A DNA stretch of 47,979 bases from Candidatus Chromulinivoraceae bacterium. Lineage in GTDB: Bacteria > Patescibacteriota > Saccharimonadia > Saccharimonadales > Saccharimonadaceae. The first letter of the stretch is position 1. Each line of letters starts with the position of its first letter. The translations under genes were made by a program, and so were the position numbers. The stretch covers positions 1 to 47,979 of the forward strand of contig DATIJL010000013.1 of assembly GCA_035478595.1 (NCBI GenBank), in the 5' to 3' direction. Positions 16,013 to 23,929 of this stretch are shown here, piece by piece. Under the pieces are notes generated by a model, which was not told where the DNA came from, ran no database searches, and saw nothing but the letters and a program-made list of their open reading frames with translations.

Positions 16013-16999
16013 CTACCCCTGTTGAAGAAATAGATCAATTTGGTCAGCCAGACGTGAAACCACGTCGAATTGCCGGCCATCGCGACAAGCATAGCACAAT
16101 TTAAGTACCGGCGCAGTATTAAATTCTATTAGCCAGTAATTTTGGTCGTTTGCCGGCTGCGTGTAATCTTTACAGAAGACATCGGCCACAATAAACCCTG
16201 CTCCGAGCTGTTGCACTAGTGTCTCAACTTTTTTGATATATGTTTTATGCACTTCAGGGAACACATTGTAGATTGATGCACCGCCGCGAACCATTGTAGA
16301 GCGGTTAAGCTCTACAATTTCTCCTCTTATTGGGATGCGCTCGCTTGTCAACAAGGCCTCGTCAACAATTTCCTCCGAAAGAGATGGATACGTAATACGC
16401 TCCAGTTTGATCTGAAGGCGGGACTCGTTTTCCTCTCCAATAAGTTTGGCGATTGTTGAGATACCGTCACCAACAACCCTGGCAGTTTGGCGCAGTAATA
16501 CTGCCTCGACCTTACCGTTCATCACAAGAAAGCGTAATTCCTCACCCTCGACTTGCTGCTGTACTAAAATCGTATCCGAAACTTGCTGTGCTTTTTTAAT
16601 CGCTTCTTTAAGCGTTTCCAATGTGGTGATATTAAGCGTCAAACCACGACTCAACGACGAATTTGATGGCTTTACAATCACCGTACCGAACTCAGCCAAT
16701 AAGGCTTCCGATATACTATCACTTGGTTCAGTCCTAACCAGCTTTGAATAAGGCGTAGGAAACTCATACGCAACAGCAAAATCATATGTCTCTTGCTTAT
16801 TTACAGATACATCTTGTACATATTTAGAGTTGAAGGGGTACGTAATAAAGGAGGCTTTGGTTGTCCAACGCTTTTTCGTTGGACTCTCATAGGATACTAC
16901 CAGGGGATTGTGGGACATTTCGCTCATGCGATAGCCTTTAGCTTGTAACGCTTTGTTGAGCAGCTTAAAAGAGGCAAATTGGTCGTCTTGGACTGTCAT
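16013..16999 (-). CDS. ATP-grasp ligase, cyanophycin synthetase/GshAB-like
   Basis: 328 aa. I start at the ATG preceded by AAAGGAGG rather than an upstream in-frame start inside the neighbouring gene. The ATP-grasp core is seen in FGTVIVKPSNSSLSRGL, ILVQQQVEGEELRFLVM, VVGDGISTIAKLI and the metal-binding WLIEFNTAP (289-297). These features match the ATP-grasp domain of bifunctional glutathione synthases and cyanophycin synthetases, which form amide bonds on amino acids or peptides. It follows the DUF1704 gene by 10 nt, in the manner of ligase-peptidase pairs described in amidoligase gene neighbourhoods. Confidence 0.85.
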   Translation of the reverse strand: MTVQDDQFASFKLLNKALQAKGYRMSEMSHNPLVVSYESPTKKRWTTKASFITYPFNSKYVQDVSVNKQETYDFAVAYEFPTPYSKLVRTEPSDSISEALLAEFGTVIVKPSNSSLSRGLTLNITTLETLKEAIKKAQQVSDTILVQQQVEGEELRFLVMNGKVEAVLLRQTARVVGDGISTIAKLIGEENESRLQIKLERITYPSLSEEIVDEALLTSERIPIRGEIVELNRSTMVRGGASIYNVFPEVHKTYIKKVETLVQQLGAGFIVADVFCKDYTQPANDQNYWLIEFNTAPVLKLCYACRDGRQFDVVSRLADQIDLFLQQG

Positions 17000-17009
17000 A
17001 GATCCTCCT

Positions 17010-18362
17010 TTATTTTGACGAGGTTTCGTACACGATTCGTTCGTGTGCTTTTGATGATGGGTCGTTTTTACCAAGGAGGACAAAGGTAAAACGAAGGTCG
17101 TCGCCTCTAATTTCTTCGAGATAGCGCCAGGTGTTCACAGCACCATTGTAGTATGCGAGGTCCTTAAACCAAGGGAGCTCATCTGTACCTCGGAACATAC
17201 GCATCGTACCACCGTACGCGCTGTCTTGTGCTTTGTCGCGAGCTGTGCCCGTTAAATCATCACCCTTTAGAGAACCGAGAGCAGCGAGACGCCATTTAAT
17301 CTCAAACGTATCTCGAAAATCTTTATTGTCATGATACGCAAGACCAGCTGTAATGTAATGATCAATACCCGCCTCGGAGAATTTCCCTTTAAGAGCTTGC
17401 TCCATAACAACTCCTAGACCCTCTTCAGCGTCATAGTAGTCGCTAAGACCGTTAGCAAGAGGTTCAAGATCTGTTTCTTCACCCATAACAGCGCGTAACA
17501 TATGTACACCAAGTTCATGAACAACTAGTCCGCGCAACTGGTCTTGGCTAAGCTCACCGCGATCGTCCGGAATAACGATTCGCTTTTCAGTCGACTTAAC
17601 ATTAATTGACTTTGCAGACTCAACATCTACCTTCCAGTCCTCCGCTGCTTCGCCAAATTCGTCACGAATAATCTCTTGGAAAATCGCTTGAGTCTCTTTA
17701 ACAGAAAACGTTTCTTTTCCTTCAGGAACATGGGCTAGCATGCCACCATATAAACCTTCGACAATTCCTTGAACCCATTCGATAGTTTCCTGTGAAGGGT
17801 GAAAACGTTCTGGTATTTCACCGCCCTCCGAAAAGCCCGTCAATGAGAAGAGCTCGTCACGAAGTGTCGCAGCTTCACCTATCAGATTTTTCTGGCTAAT
17901 GGCGGCGAGTTTCTCTTGTAGCAGCGAACGGTAAGTAGCTTCATCCGGCGTACCATAGAGTTCAATATTAAGCTGCATATACTCTGAGCGAAGATGCAAT
18001 TTTTCGGCTTCATCCTCTGTATTGTTTAGCTCATCGGCAAGCTCCATTAAACGAGTTCGGGCTTTGTAGCCCTCGATAAACTGATCATAGGCGACAGTAA
18101 ATTTAGGATTAAGATCCCTCGCAGCGAGGATAGAATTTCCTACAGCCGCTATCTCTGCAGTTCGCTCGGTAAAATCAATCGCATCAAGTTTGTCATATGT
18201 ATGATCGGGGTTTCGAACTTCACCTGCCAAAAATGCAGCCTTTTGCTCCTTAGCGTCTTGGGGTACAAAGTTGGTAATAAGCTTCGGCTCGAGCTCAAGC
18301 AACGCCTTGTAGCGCTCCGACAATGTTGTTTGCGGTTCTTTCTGCTCGATTGTCATTTCCAT
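17010..18362 (-). CDS. DUF1704 family metallo-carboxypeptidase (QEGLA/MATCAP-like)
   Basis: 450 aa. Zinc motif HELGVH lies at 282-287, and the family signature EEGLGVVMEQ (313-322) stands in place of the QEGLA sequence that gives bacterial members their name. The human relative MATCAP removes the C-terminal tyrosine of tubulin, so a C-terminal peptidase role is likely. The N-terminal 150 residues are helical and glutamate-rich. It is paired with an ATP-grasp ligase 10 nt downstream. A TTGACT-17-TAAAAT promoter ends 7 nt before the ATG, suggesting a leaderless mRNA. Confidence 0.85.
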   Translation of the reverse strand: MEMTIEQKEPQTTLSERYKALLELEPKLITNFVPQDAKEQKAAFLAGEVRNPDHTYDKLDAIDFTERTAEIAAVGNSILAARDLNPKFTVAYDQFIEGYKARTRLMELADELNNTEDEAEKLHLRSEYMQLNIELYGTPDEATYRSLLQEKLAAISQKNLIGEAATLRDELFSLTGFSEGGEIPERFHPSQETIEWVQGIVEGLYGGMLAHVPEGKETFSVKETQAIFQEIIRDEFGEAAEDWKVDVESAKSINVKSTEKRIVIPDDRGELSQDQLRGLVVHELGVHMLRAVMGEETDLEPLANGLSDYYDAEEGLGVVMEQALKGKFSEAGIDHYITAGLAYHDNKDFRDTFEIKWRLAALGSLKGDDLTGTARDKAQDSAYGGTMRMFRGTDELPWFKDLAYYNGAVNTWRYLEEIRGDDLRFTFVLLGKNDPSSKAHERIVYETSSK

Positions 18363-18369
18363 TACCTAA

Positions 18370-18398
18370 ATTTTACCATTTTATAGATAAAAAGTCAA
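18370..18398 (-). promoter_or_regulatory. Promoter of the DUF1704-ligase pair
   Basis: Minus strand TTGACT (18393-18398), 17-nt spacer, TAAAAT (18370-18375), then 7 nt to the ATG at 18362. The -35 overlaps the stop codon of the GNAT gene. Confidence 0.75.
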
Positions 18399-18904
18399 CC
18401 AACCGTAAGCTCCATCGTTATCATTTTTGCCCCATAGAAGTCATTTTTGGTATAACCTGTCTTTTTAAAACCATACTTTCTGTAGAGAGTCTGAGCTCTA
18501 AAGTTATTCTCTACGACCGAAAGATAGAGTGTATCGCCTGGTTTTGCGACACTTAGCGACTCTTTAAACAAAGCCTTACCGATTCCCCTACCCTGATAAT
18601 CAGGATCAACGAAGAGTCCCCTTTTGCGAATCGTACGGTCGTCGGCACGGACCTCTTTGGTGTAGCCAACTATCAACCCATTTGCTACAGCAACCCAGAT
18701 ATACCATGCAGGATCATCTAACTTGGGTAAGAAAAAATCGAAACGCCGCTGGCGAGCCGACTTCGACATTGCAAAATATTGGAGAAAAATCTTACGTTCT
18801 TGCTCGGGAATAAGATCTGTATACGAGATCTGGTGAACCTTACATGACAGACGGTATATTCCATCTATATCTTCTTTAACCGCTCGTCTGATGATTGGTT
18901 TCAC
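18395..18904 (-). CDS. GNAT family N-acetyltransferase
   Basis: 169 aa with the standard GNAT layout: N-terminal IIRRAVKEDIDGIYRLS, central WVAVANGLIVGYTKEV, acetyl-CoA loop VDPDYQGRGIGKALF (Q/R-x-x-G-x-G/A) and C-terminal VVENNFRAQTLYRKYGFKKTGY. It would transfer an acetyl (or other acyl) group to an amine; the substrate is unknown. The start is GTG, 25 nt after dnaJ and before the DUF1704 gene, so it may be read from the dnaJ promoter. Confidence 0.9.
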   Translation of the reverse strand: MKPIIRRAVKEDIDGIYRLSCKVHQISYTDLIPEQERKIFLQYFAMSKSARQRRFDFFLPKLDDPAWYIWVAVANGLIVGYTKEVRADDRTIRKRGLFVDPDYQGRGIGKALFKESLSVAKPGDTLYLSVVENNFRAQTLYRKYGFKKTGYTKNDFYGAKMITMELTVG

Positions 18905-18929
18905 TATACGCTCTATTGTAGAGATACGT

Positions 18930-20033
18930 TTAGAAAAATCCAGCCTTTTTACCGCTCTTAAATTCCTCGAGGAGGGCTTTCTGCTTTTTGTTCAACTTTG
19001 TTGGAATGTCTACGATAACACTAACAATATGCGCACCGCGAGAGTTAGCGCGCATATGCGGAACACCATGATTAGAGAGTTTAAAATCGGTTCCACTTTG
19101 GGTACCAGACGGAATTTTCATCCTGACCGTTCCGTCGACCGTTTCAACATCCATTTCGGTACCAAGAGCGGCATCTACCATAGAAACATGCTCTTCGCTA
19201 AGGATAATATCGCCTTCGCGCGTAAACTTCTTGTGTGCTTTTACGCGAATATGTACATACAAATCACCCCGCGAACCGCCCCCTATAGCCTCTCCACGTT
19301 CCTTGAGGCGAATTGTTGAGCCGTCGTCGATTCCAGCGGGAACCTTAAGCGTAATAGTTTGCTTACGGCGCTGCGTCCCCTTGCCCTTACAGACACTACA
19401 AACTTTTTCAGGGACTTTACCCGTACCCCTACAGTTCTCACATGTAGCCGCCTGCTGAATAGGACCAAAAACAGTATTCATAACGCGTGTTTGCTGACCC
19501 GCACCCTTACAGACCGGACAAGTTTTCATACTATGACCAGGTTCTACTGTTGTGCCATGGCAATGTTCGCATTCGTCATCCATATCGAGTGTTATTTCTT
19601 CTTCAACACCAAACACGGCGTTCTCGAACGAAAGTGCTATTGTCGTCTCTACATCGCGGCCGCGTTTAGGGCCTGTGTCTCGCTGAGCACCACCGCCAAA
19701 GAATTGACCAAAGATGTCACCAAGACCACCGTCACCAAAGTCAAAGTGGACATTTTGACCACCAAAACCTTCAAATGGATTACTACCGGTATAACCCCCG
19801 CCACCGCCAGGATTACCGCCCACTCCAGCATGACCAAACTGGTCGTAACGCTGACGCTTTTGCTGGTCTTTTAGCACCTCATAGGCCTCATTCGCCTCTT
19901 TAAACTTAACTTCGTCGCCACCCTCTTTATCTGGGTGATATTTAACGGCAAGCTTACGAAACGCCTTTTTTATTTCATCGGCGCTGGCGCTCTTAGACAC
20001 ACCCAAAACTTCGTAGTAATCTCGTTTATTCAT
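18930..20033 (-). CDS. dnaJ: Chaperone protein DnaJ
   Basis: 367 aa full-length type I DnaJ. J domain ([14 protein letters not shown], with HPD in KYHPDKEG), Gly/Phe-rich linker (about 70-120), four CxxCxGxG-type zinc repeats ([31 protein letters not shown]) and C-terminal substrate-binding domain. It delivers unfolded proteins to DnaK. It is separated from dnaK by about 4 kb but shares the CIRCE control element. A promoter interlaced with CIRCE ends 8 nt before the ATG, and no Shine-Dalgarno is seen. Confidence 0.97.
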   Translation of the reverse strand: MNKRDYYEVLGVSKSASADEIKKAFRKLAVKYHPDKEGGDEVKFKEANEAYEVLKDQQKRQRYDQFGHAGVGGNPGGGGGYTGSNPFEGFGGQNVHFDFGDGGLGDIFGQFFGGGAQRDTGPKRGRDVETTIALSFENAVFGVEEEITLDMDDECEHCHGTTVEPGHSMKTCPVCKGAGQQTRVMNTVFGPIQQAATCENCRGTGKVPEKVCSVCKGKGTQRRKQTITLKVPAGIDDGSTIRLKERGEAIGGGSRGDLYVHIRVKAHKKFTREGDIILSEEHVSMVDAALGTEMDVETVDGTVRMKIPSGTQSGTDFKLSNHGVPHMRANSRGAHIVSVIVDIPTKLNKKQKALLEEFKSGKKAGFF

Positions 20034-20041
20034 CTTATATT

Positions 20042-20070
20042 ATGATACAAAACTAGCACTTGGATGTCTA
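20042..20070 (-). promoter_or_regulatory. dnaJ promoter
   Basis: Minus strand TAGACA (20065-20070), 17-nt spacer, TATCAT (20042-20047), 8 nt to the ATG. The -35 and spacer lie inside the CIRCE element, so HrcA binding would directly block polymerase. Confidence 0.6.
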
Positions 20071-20079
20071 GAGTGCTAA
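20053..20079. promoter_or_regulatory. CIRCE element (HrcA operator) of dnaJ
   Basis: CTAGCACTT, 9 nt, GAGTGCTAA: a CIRCE inverted repeat with two deviations in one arm. It sits between dnaJ and the divergent XRE gene, only 6 nt from the latter's -35 box. Confidence 0.9.
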
Positions 20080-20085
20080 GACAAT

Positions 20086-20114
20086 TTGACATATAATATT
20101 GTTTATGTTATAAT
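20086..20114 (+). promoter_or_regulatory. Consensus promoter of the XRE/zinc-ribbon gene
   Basis: Perfect TTGACA (20086-20091), 17-nt spacer and perfect TATAAT (20109-20114). This is the strongest promoter in the window, in AT-rich local DNA in front of a GC-rich gene. Confidence 0.85.
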
Positions 20115-20154
20115 CCATAAGTTGTTACCGTCTTCTCTAGGGAGAGAACTGTAC

Positions 20155-20490
20155 ATGCACAAGATTAAGTTGCGCCGCCTGGAGCTTGACCTGTCGATCA
20201 GCGACGTGGCCGTCCTGAGCGGCGTAGCACCTGGCACTATCGGCAGCATCGAACGCGGTGGGCGTGTCTTCAAGATCAACTTCGAGACCGCCAGGACTCT
20301 CGCGTACGGCCTCGATACGCCACTACACACGCTGTTCTGCGAGACTGAGCTCTCCGATCTGGGAAGGCCTGCACTGACAGGAACCAAGATTGGCAAGCCC
20401 AAGACCGCTCGCATGGGTGTCATCTGCATCTCGTGCCACCTGGAGATCCCCCGGGCGCACAACACCTGCCCCACCTGCATCGCCGCCTGA
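20155..20490 (+). CDS. XRE-type HTH regulator with C-terminal zinc ribbon
   Basis: 111 aa starting at the ATG after AGGGAGA, not the upstream in-frame start that would lie in the promoter. Residues 1-60 form a lambda-repressor-like helix-turn-helix (LRRLELDLSISDVAVLSG and APGTIGSIERGG). The C-terminus holds CxxC at CISC and CPTC, a likely zinc ribbon. The gene is very GC-rich compared with dnaJ and the FAD gene on either side, and has a consensus promoter and its own terminator, so it looks like a self-contained acquired cassette, possibly of actinobacterial origin. Target unknown. Confidence 0.82.
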   Translation: MHKIKLRRLELDLSISDVAVLSGVAPGTIGSIERGGRVFKINFETARTLAYGLDTPLHTLFCETELSDLGRPALTGTKIGKPKTARMGVICISCHLEIPRAHNTCPTCIAA

Positions 20491-20516
20491 AATACGGCGT
20501 GAGCTAGTCGGGGCAC

Positions 20517-20548
20517 CCCCGCACTTCATGTGCGGGGTTTTCCCTTTT
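20517..20548 (+). terminator. Terminator of the XRE gene
   Basis: CCCCGCAC (20517-20524), TTCAT loop, GTGCGGGG (20530-20537) then TTTTCCCTTTT. It lies in the 60 nt between the convergent XRE and FAD genes. Confidence 0.9.
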
Positions 20549-20553
20549 AGATG

Positions 20554-22200
20554 CTAAAAATGTTCGCGAATGTGACTAAAGCTAAAATCCCAAGTTGCGT
20601 CCGTCTTTTTGTGTGGATTAAAGATATCCTGCGGGTCGTAAAGGTGTTTAATCTCTCGCATATATCCAAGCACATTCGGGCTGTACATCTGCTCAAGCCA
20701 TGGACCACGAATCAAACCATCTCCATGCTCACCAGAAACAGAACCTCCATACGATATAACTAGTGTATTTACTTCTTTCATGGCTGGCTCGAACTTAGCA
20801 CGCTCTTTAGGGTCTTCGATTTTCATGAGTGGAATAACATGAAAGTTACCATCACCCATATGACCAGCAATGGTCGCAAATAGGTTATATTTTTTAATGA
20901 TAGCGCGAAGTTGCGGCAAAAATTCGGTTAGGCGATTGGGCGGTACGACGAAGTCATCAATAAACGGTGCAGTATGCTTATCTTTAACCTTTTTACGCAG
21001 TAGGTTAAAGCTTTCGCGGCGCATAAGCCAGAATTTTCGTGACTTAGCCTCTGTGCTGTCTTCCTCCATGTAGGTAAATCCAAATCTCTTAAGATCAAGC
21101 TTAGCTTCGTGAATTTTCTTTTTGACTTCTTCTGGCGTAGCGCCAGTAAACTCAATCAGCAAAATAAGCTTTGGTATGCCACGAGCGATCATAAGACCAT
21201 CTGGCAGTAGTTGCAACGCTGTTTTAATCCACGTCCACAGGCCCAACTTAGCGATAAACAAGAAAAAGAATCTGAAGCTAAGCCATAATGTATTGTCATC
21301 AAAGCTTTCGAAGGTTGCAGGCTTACGCGCAAGAACAGCCGGAATGACATCGCCAAGATTATCGAGTGTGTGCATATAGCAAACAAGCGTACCAGAGTGC
21401 GGTGAATGCGGCACTAGTCTGACTTTTGCCTCGGTAGTAATACCGAGCGTTCCTTGGCCTCCAATAAACAACTTGGTTAGATCGAAAATACCAGTCTCAC
21501 GCTTCCAGACATTCCACAAATGATAGCCGGTTGAATCTTTCGTAACGTGAGGTGCAGCAGCCTGAATTTCGTCATAGTGAGAATCGAGTAGGTCGAATGT
21601 CTGACGGTAGAGGTTACCCTCAAAATCATCCTGCTCCATTTTGGCGTTCAACTCAGCTCGCGTAAGCGGCTTGAGCGTATACTCATTGCCATCACTTAGC
21701 ACGACTTTCATTTCAGTTACAAAATTATCGGTTTTACCATATTCGAGCGACTTTTCACCACCCGAGTTGTTATTGACCATTCCACCCACTGAGGCAAGAT
21801 CACGACTCGCTGGGTAACATGGTAGAAGACTACCATGTTTTAGGGTTTCCACTTCAAAATCCTTATACATAAGCCCTGGTTGAAAGTGTGCTGACTTTTC
21901 ATCAACCTCATAGAGTTGATTCATGTGTCTACTCACATCTAAAACAATTGATTCGCCGATGGCACCACCAGACATGTCCGTGCCCCGGGAACGGGGCGTA
22001 ATACTAAGATCCGGCATGATTGATTTGTGTTGCATAACAAAAGAAACAGCTGCTTTTATGTCCTCAGTAGCCTGCGGAAACACAACGACCTGAGGTTTCA
22101 GTTCAAATAAACTTGCGTCGTGACTGTAAAACTCACGAGTCTCTTCTGAGGTGTCGATTTCTCCCTTAAAAATTTTGGCAAGCTCTTTTGCTATATCCAT
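20554..22200 (-). CDS. FAD-binding oxidase/dehydrogenase (GlcD/D-lactate dehydrogenase type)
   Basis: 548 aa. The FAD-binding type 4 domain covers about residues 35-215 (VVVFPQATEDIKAAV, PRSRGTDMSGGAIG, GGMVNNNSGG). The FAD-oxidase C-terminal domain covers about 270-530 (IAGHMGDGNFHVIPL, SVSGEHGDGLIRGPW, YDPQDIFNPHKK). This is the D-lactate/glycolate dehydrogenase architecture without a C-terminal iron-sulfur module. Substrate cannot be decided; D-lactate is the usual guess. GGAG precedes the ATG by 6 nt. Its stop is 4 nt from the XRE terminator. Confidence 0.9.
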   Translation of the reverse strand: MDIAKELAKIFKGEIDTSEETREFYSHDASLFELKPQVVVFPQATEDIKAAVSFVMQHKSIMPDLSITPRSRGTDMSGGAIGESIVLDVSRHMNQLYEVDEKSAHFQPGLMYKDFEVETLKHGSLLPCYPASRDLASVGGMVNNNSGGEKSLEYGKTDNFVTEMKVVLSDGNEYTLKPLTRAELNAKMEQDDFEGNLYRQTFDLLDSHYDEIQAAAPHVTKDSTGYHLWNVWKRETGIFDLTKLFIGGQGTLGITTEAKVRLVPHSPHSGTLVCYMHTLDNLGDVIPAVLARKPATFESFDDNTLWLSFRFFFLFIAKLGLWTWIKTALQLLPDGLMIARGIPKLILLIEFTGATPEEVKKKIHEAKLDLKRFGFTYMEEDSTEAKSRKFWLMRRESFNLLRKKVKDKHTAPFIDDFVVPPNRLTEFLPQLRAIIKKYNLFATIAGHMGDGNFHVIPLMKIEDPKERAKFEPAMKEVNTLVISYGGSVSGEHGDGLIRGPWLEQMYSPNVLGYMREIKHLYDPQDIFNPHKKTDATWDFSFSHIREHF

Positions 22201-22485
22201 CTATTGCTCCGATTGTTCGTTTTTGATGATCCGGAAATTATCCTGGAGATATATCAGGTCGGATACGATATCCTCGAGTTTAATCTTTAACTCGTAGCTT
22301 TCGGTGTCACGACTAATATCATCCAACTTGGTAGCGACAGTTACAAAATAATCACCTGAGACGACTTCAGCATCTAGTTCGAGTGCTTCACGGCGACTAA
22401 TCTCTTGATCACGGACGAAGCGAGGCGAGCGCCAATTGCTTATACGACCAATAAAATTAGATATTTGATAAGTAGATGTATCCAT
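22201..22485 (-). CDS. Conserved-looking small protein of unknown function
   Basis: 94 aa, soluble, predicted helical and acidic (KLDDISRDTESYELKIKLEDIVSDLIYL quoted only in part as KIKLEDIVSDLIYLQ). It sits with no intergenic space directly between radC and the FAD oxidase gene, with GGAG upstream, so it is probably translated as part of that operon. No family recognised. Confidence 0.65.
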   Translation of the reverse strand: MDTSTYQISNFIGRISNWRSPRFVRDQEISRREALELDAEVVSGDYFVTVATKLDDISRDTESYELKIKLEDIVSDLIYLQDNFRIIKNEQSEQ

Positions 22486-22486
22486 A

Positions 22487-23233
22487 CTATTCTTTCTCCT
22501 TACAGCTTATAAATGTGTCACCGGCAATAATCAGATGATCAAGCAAATCGATGCCAAGCACTTGACCGGCATCTTTTAATTGGGCAGTTGCACGTCTATC
22601 ATCTTCTGTCGCCTCTAATGATCCTGATGGATGATTATGCGCTACGATAACAGCCACCGCACCATATTCGATAGCCGGCTGGAATACCTCACGCGGATGT
22701 ACGATGTTTGCCGTCAAGCTACCAATAGAAATAATCTCCTCATGGATAACTTGGAAGCGACTATTAAGATACAGGCCTCTTAGTTGCTCTTTTTGAAGGT
22801 GCCCCATACTCTTAAGATGTTCGAATGCCTGCTCTGCCGTACGGATATAGACTGGCTTTCCACCTTTTTGTTGATAGGCACGACGACCAAGTTCAAAACT
22901 AGCCACAATCTGACATGCTTTTGTAATTGGGATATCAAGCGTCTCGGCTAACCGTTGCGGATTTCTTTCGTTTACAATTGCCTGTTCGCCGTACTCACGC
23001 ACAACACGATGTGCCATGCTCATAACTTCTTCTTTACGAGTGCCGACGCCGAGCAGTACAGCAATTAGCTCAGCATGCGTAAGATTACTCGGACCCGCGC
23101 TTAGCAGCTTCTCTCGGGGCTTGTCCGCTAATGGCAGGTCGCGAACCCGCAAAACGTACCGCGTGTCACCCTCGCCGATAACCATATCGTTATCAACCAT
23201 CGTATAGGCATCTGTTTCAATAAGCATAGGCAT
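22487..23233 (-). CDS. radC: RadC/JAB domain protein
   Basis: 248 aa. Helix-hairpin-helix-like N-terminus (LLSAGPSNLTHAELIAVLLG) and C-terminal JAB/MPN domain with HNHPSG (199-204) and Asp212 as metal ligands. RadC was once thought to be a repair protein; its real function is unsettled and the JAB fold suggests a metalloprotease or nuclease-like role. Start at MPMLIETD. TTCACA-17-TATAGT lies 11 nt upstream. Confidence 0.93.
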   Translation of the reverse strand: MPMLIETDAYTMVDNDMVIGEGDTRYVLRVRDLPLADKPREKLLSAGPSNLTHAELIAVLLGVGTRKEEVMSMAHRVVREYGEQAIVNERNPQRLAETLDIPITKACQIVASFELGRRAYQQKGGKPVYIRTAEQAFEHLKSMGHLQKEQLRGLYLNSRFQVIHEEIISIGSLTANIVHPREVFQPAIEYGAVAVIVAHNHPSGSLEATEDDRRATAQLKDAGQVLGIDLLDHLIIAGDTFISCKEKE

Positions 23234-23280
23234 AATTATCTCTAACTATACCTCCACAAAGTGTAAATGTGAAGAGATAG

Positions 23281-23865
23281 CTAATATATGATGTGATTAT
23301 GTAAAAAAGAAAGAAGCTGTGCGTAATGTGTACTCACAAGTACGCTAGCGATAATAAGAAGTACAGGAATAACAATCAGTGTTTCTGTCCATTTTCCCGT
23401 GGTCACACGAAGTTGTTTAATTGGTGGAAACCCAAACTTTACGGGGATAGGTAGTAGCCATGGAACACCCTCTTTGGTGATAGTATCCATAATCAGATGC
23501 GACAGCATACCGATCATAAGCGCCCACCACACGTACGTAACTTGCATGCTCGGCAAGAGAGGCTGCAGAAAATTCAGAAGCAGACGTGAGAGAAGACCGA
23601 CAAGTACCAATCCCAGTAATGAGTGTGTTAAGAATCGATGGCCACCAAGCATTTTGCCGATGATTTTGCCAATAACCCCTCCTATAGGAAGATTACGCCA
23701 GAACGGTGCTGTTGGCTGATCTATATCTGGAATAATACCACCTATTTGATTCGCTAGTATCGCTATAACAGCCGTGGCAAGTGTAATAGTCGGGAGTTCT
23801 GGTAAAACTACAATAACCGCCAAAAGTGAGGTGGCTGCGGCAATGTCATGTGTACGAGCTTTCAT
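23281..23865 (-). CDS. DUF457 (YdjM-like) membrane protein
   Basis: 194 aa with about four membrane segments. It has the DUF457 metal-dependent hydrolase pattern: THDIAAATSLL near the N-terminus, GGIIPDIDQP, GGHRFLTHSLLG and SHLIMDTITKEGVPWLLP. These His/Asp residues are typical of the LexA-regulated YdjM family. Catalytic function is not established. TACAAT lies 8 nt before the ATG. Confidence 0.88.
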   Translation of the reverse strand: MKARTHDIAAATSLLAVIVVLPELPTITLATAVIAILANQIGGIIPDIDQPTAPFWRNLPIGGVIGKIIGKMLGGHRFLTHSLLGLVLVGLLSRLLLNFLQPLLPSMQVTYVWWALMIGMLSHLIMDTITKEGVPWLLPIPVKFGFPPIKQLRVTTGKWTETLIVIPVLLIIASVLVSTHYAQLLSFLHNHIIY

Positions 23866-23883
23866 ATCTCTTTATTGTAATCT

Positions 23884-23910
23884 AAAAGCCCCACATTATG
23901 CGGGGCTTTT
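23884..23910 (-). terminator. Terminator after dnaK
   Basis: AAAAGCCCC (23884-23892) pairs with GGGGCTTTT (23902-23910), and CA/TG pairs extend it inward. It lies 20 nt past the dnaK stop and reads well on the minus strand, GC stem then T-rich. Confidence 0.85.
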
Positions 23911-23929
23911 AGCAAGGCTACGAGAGAGA

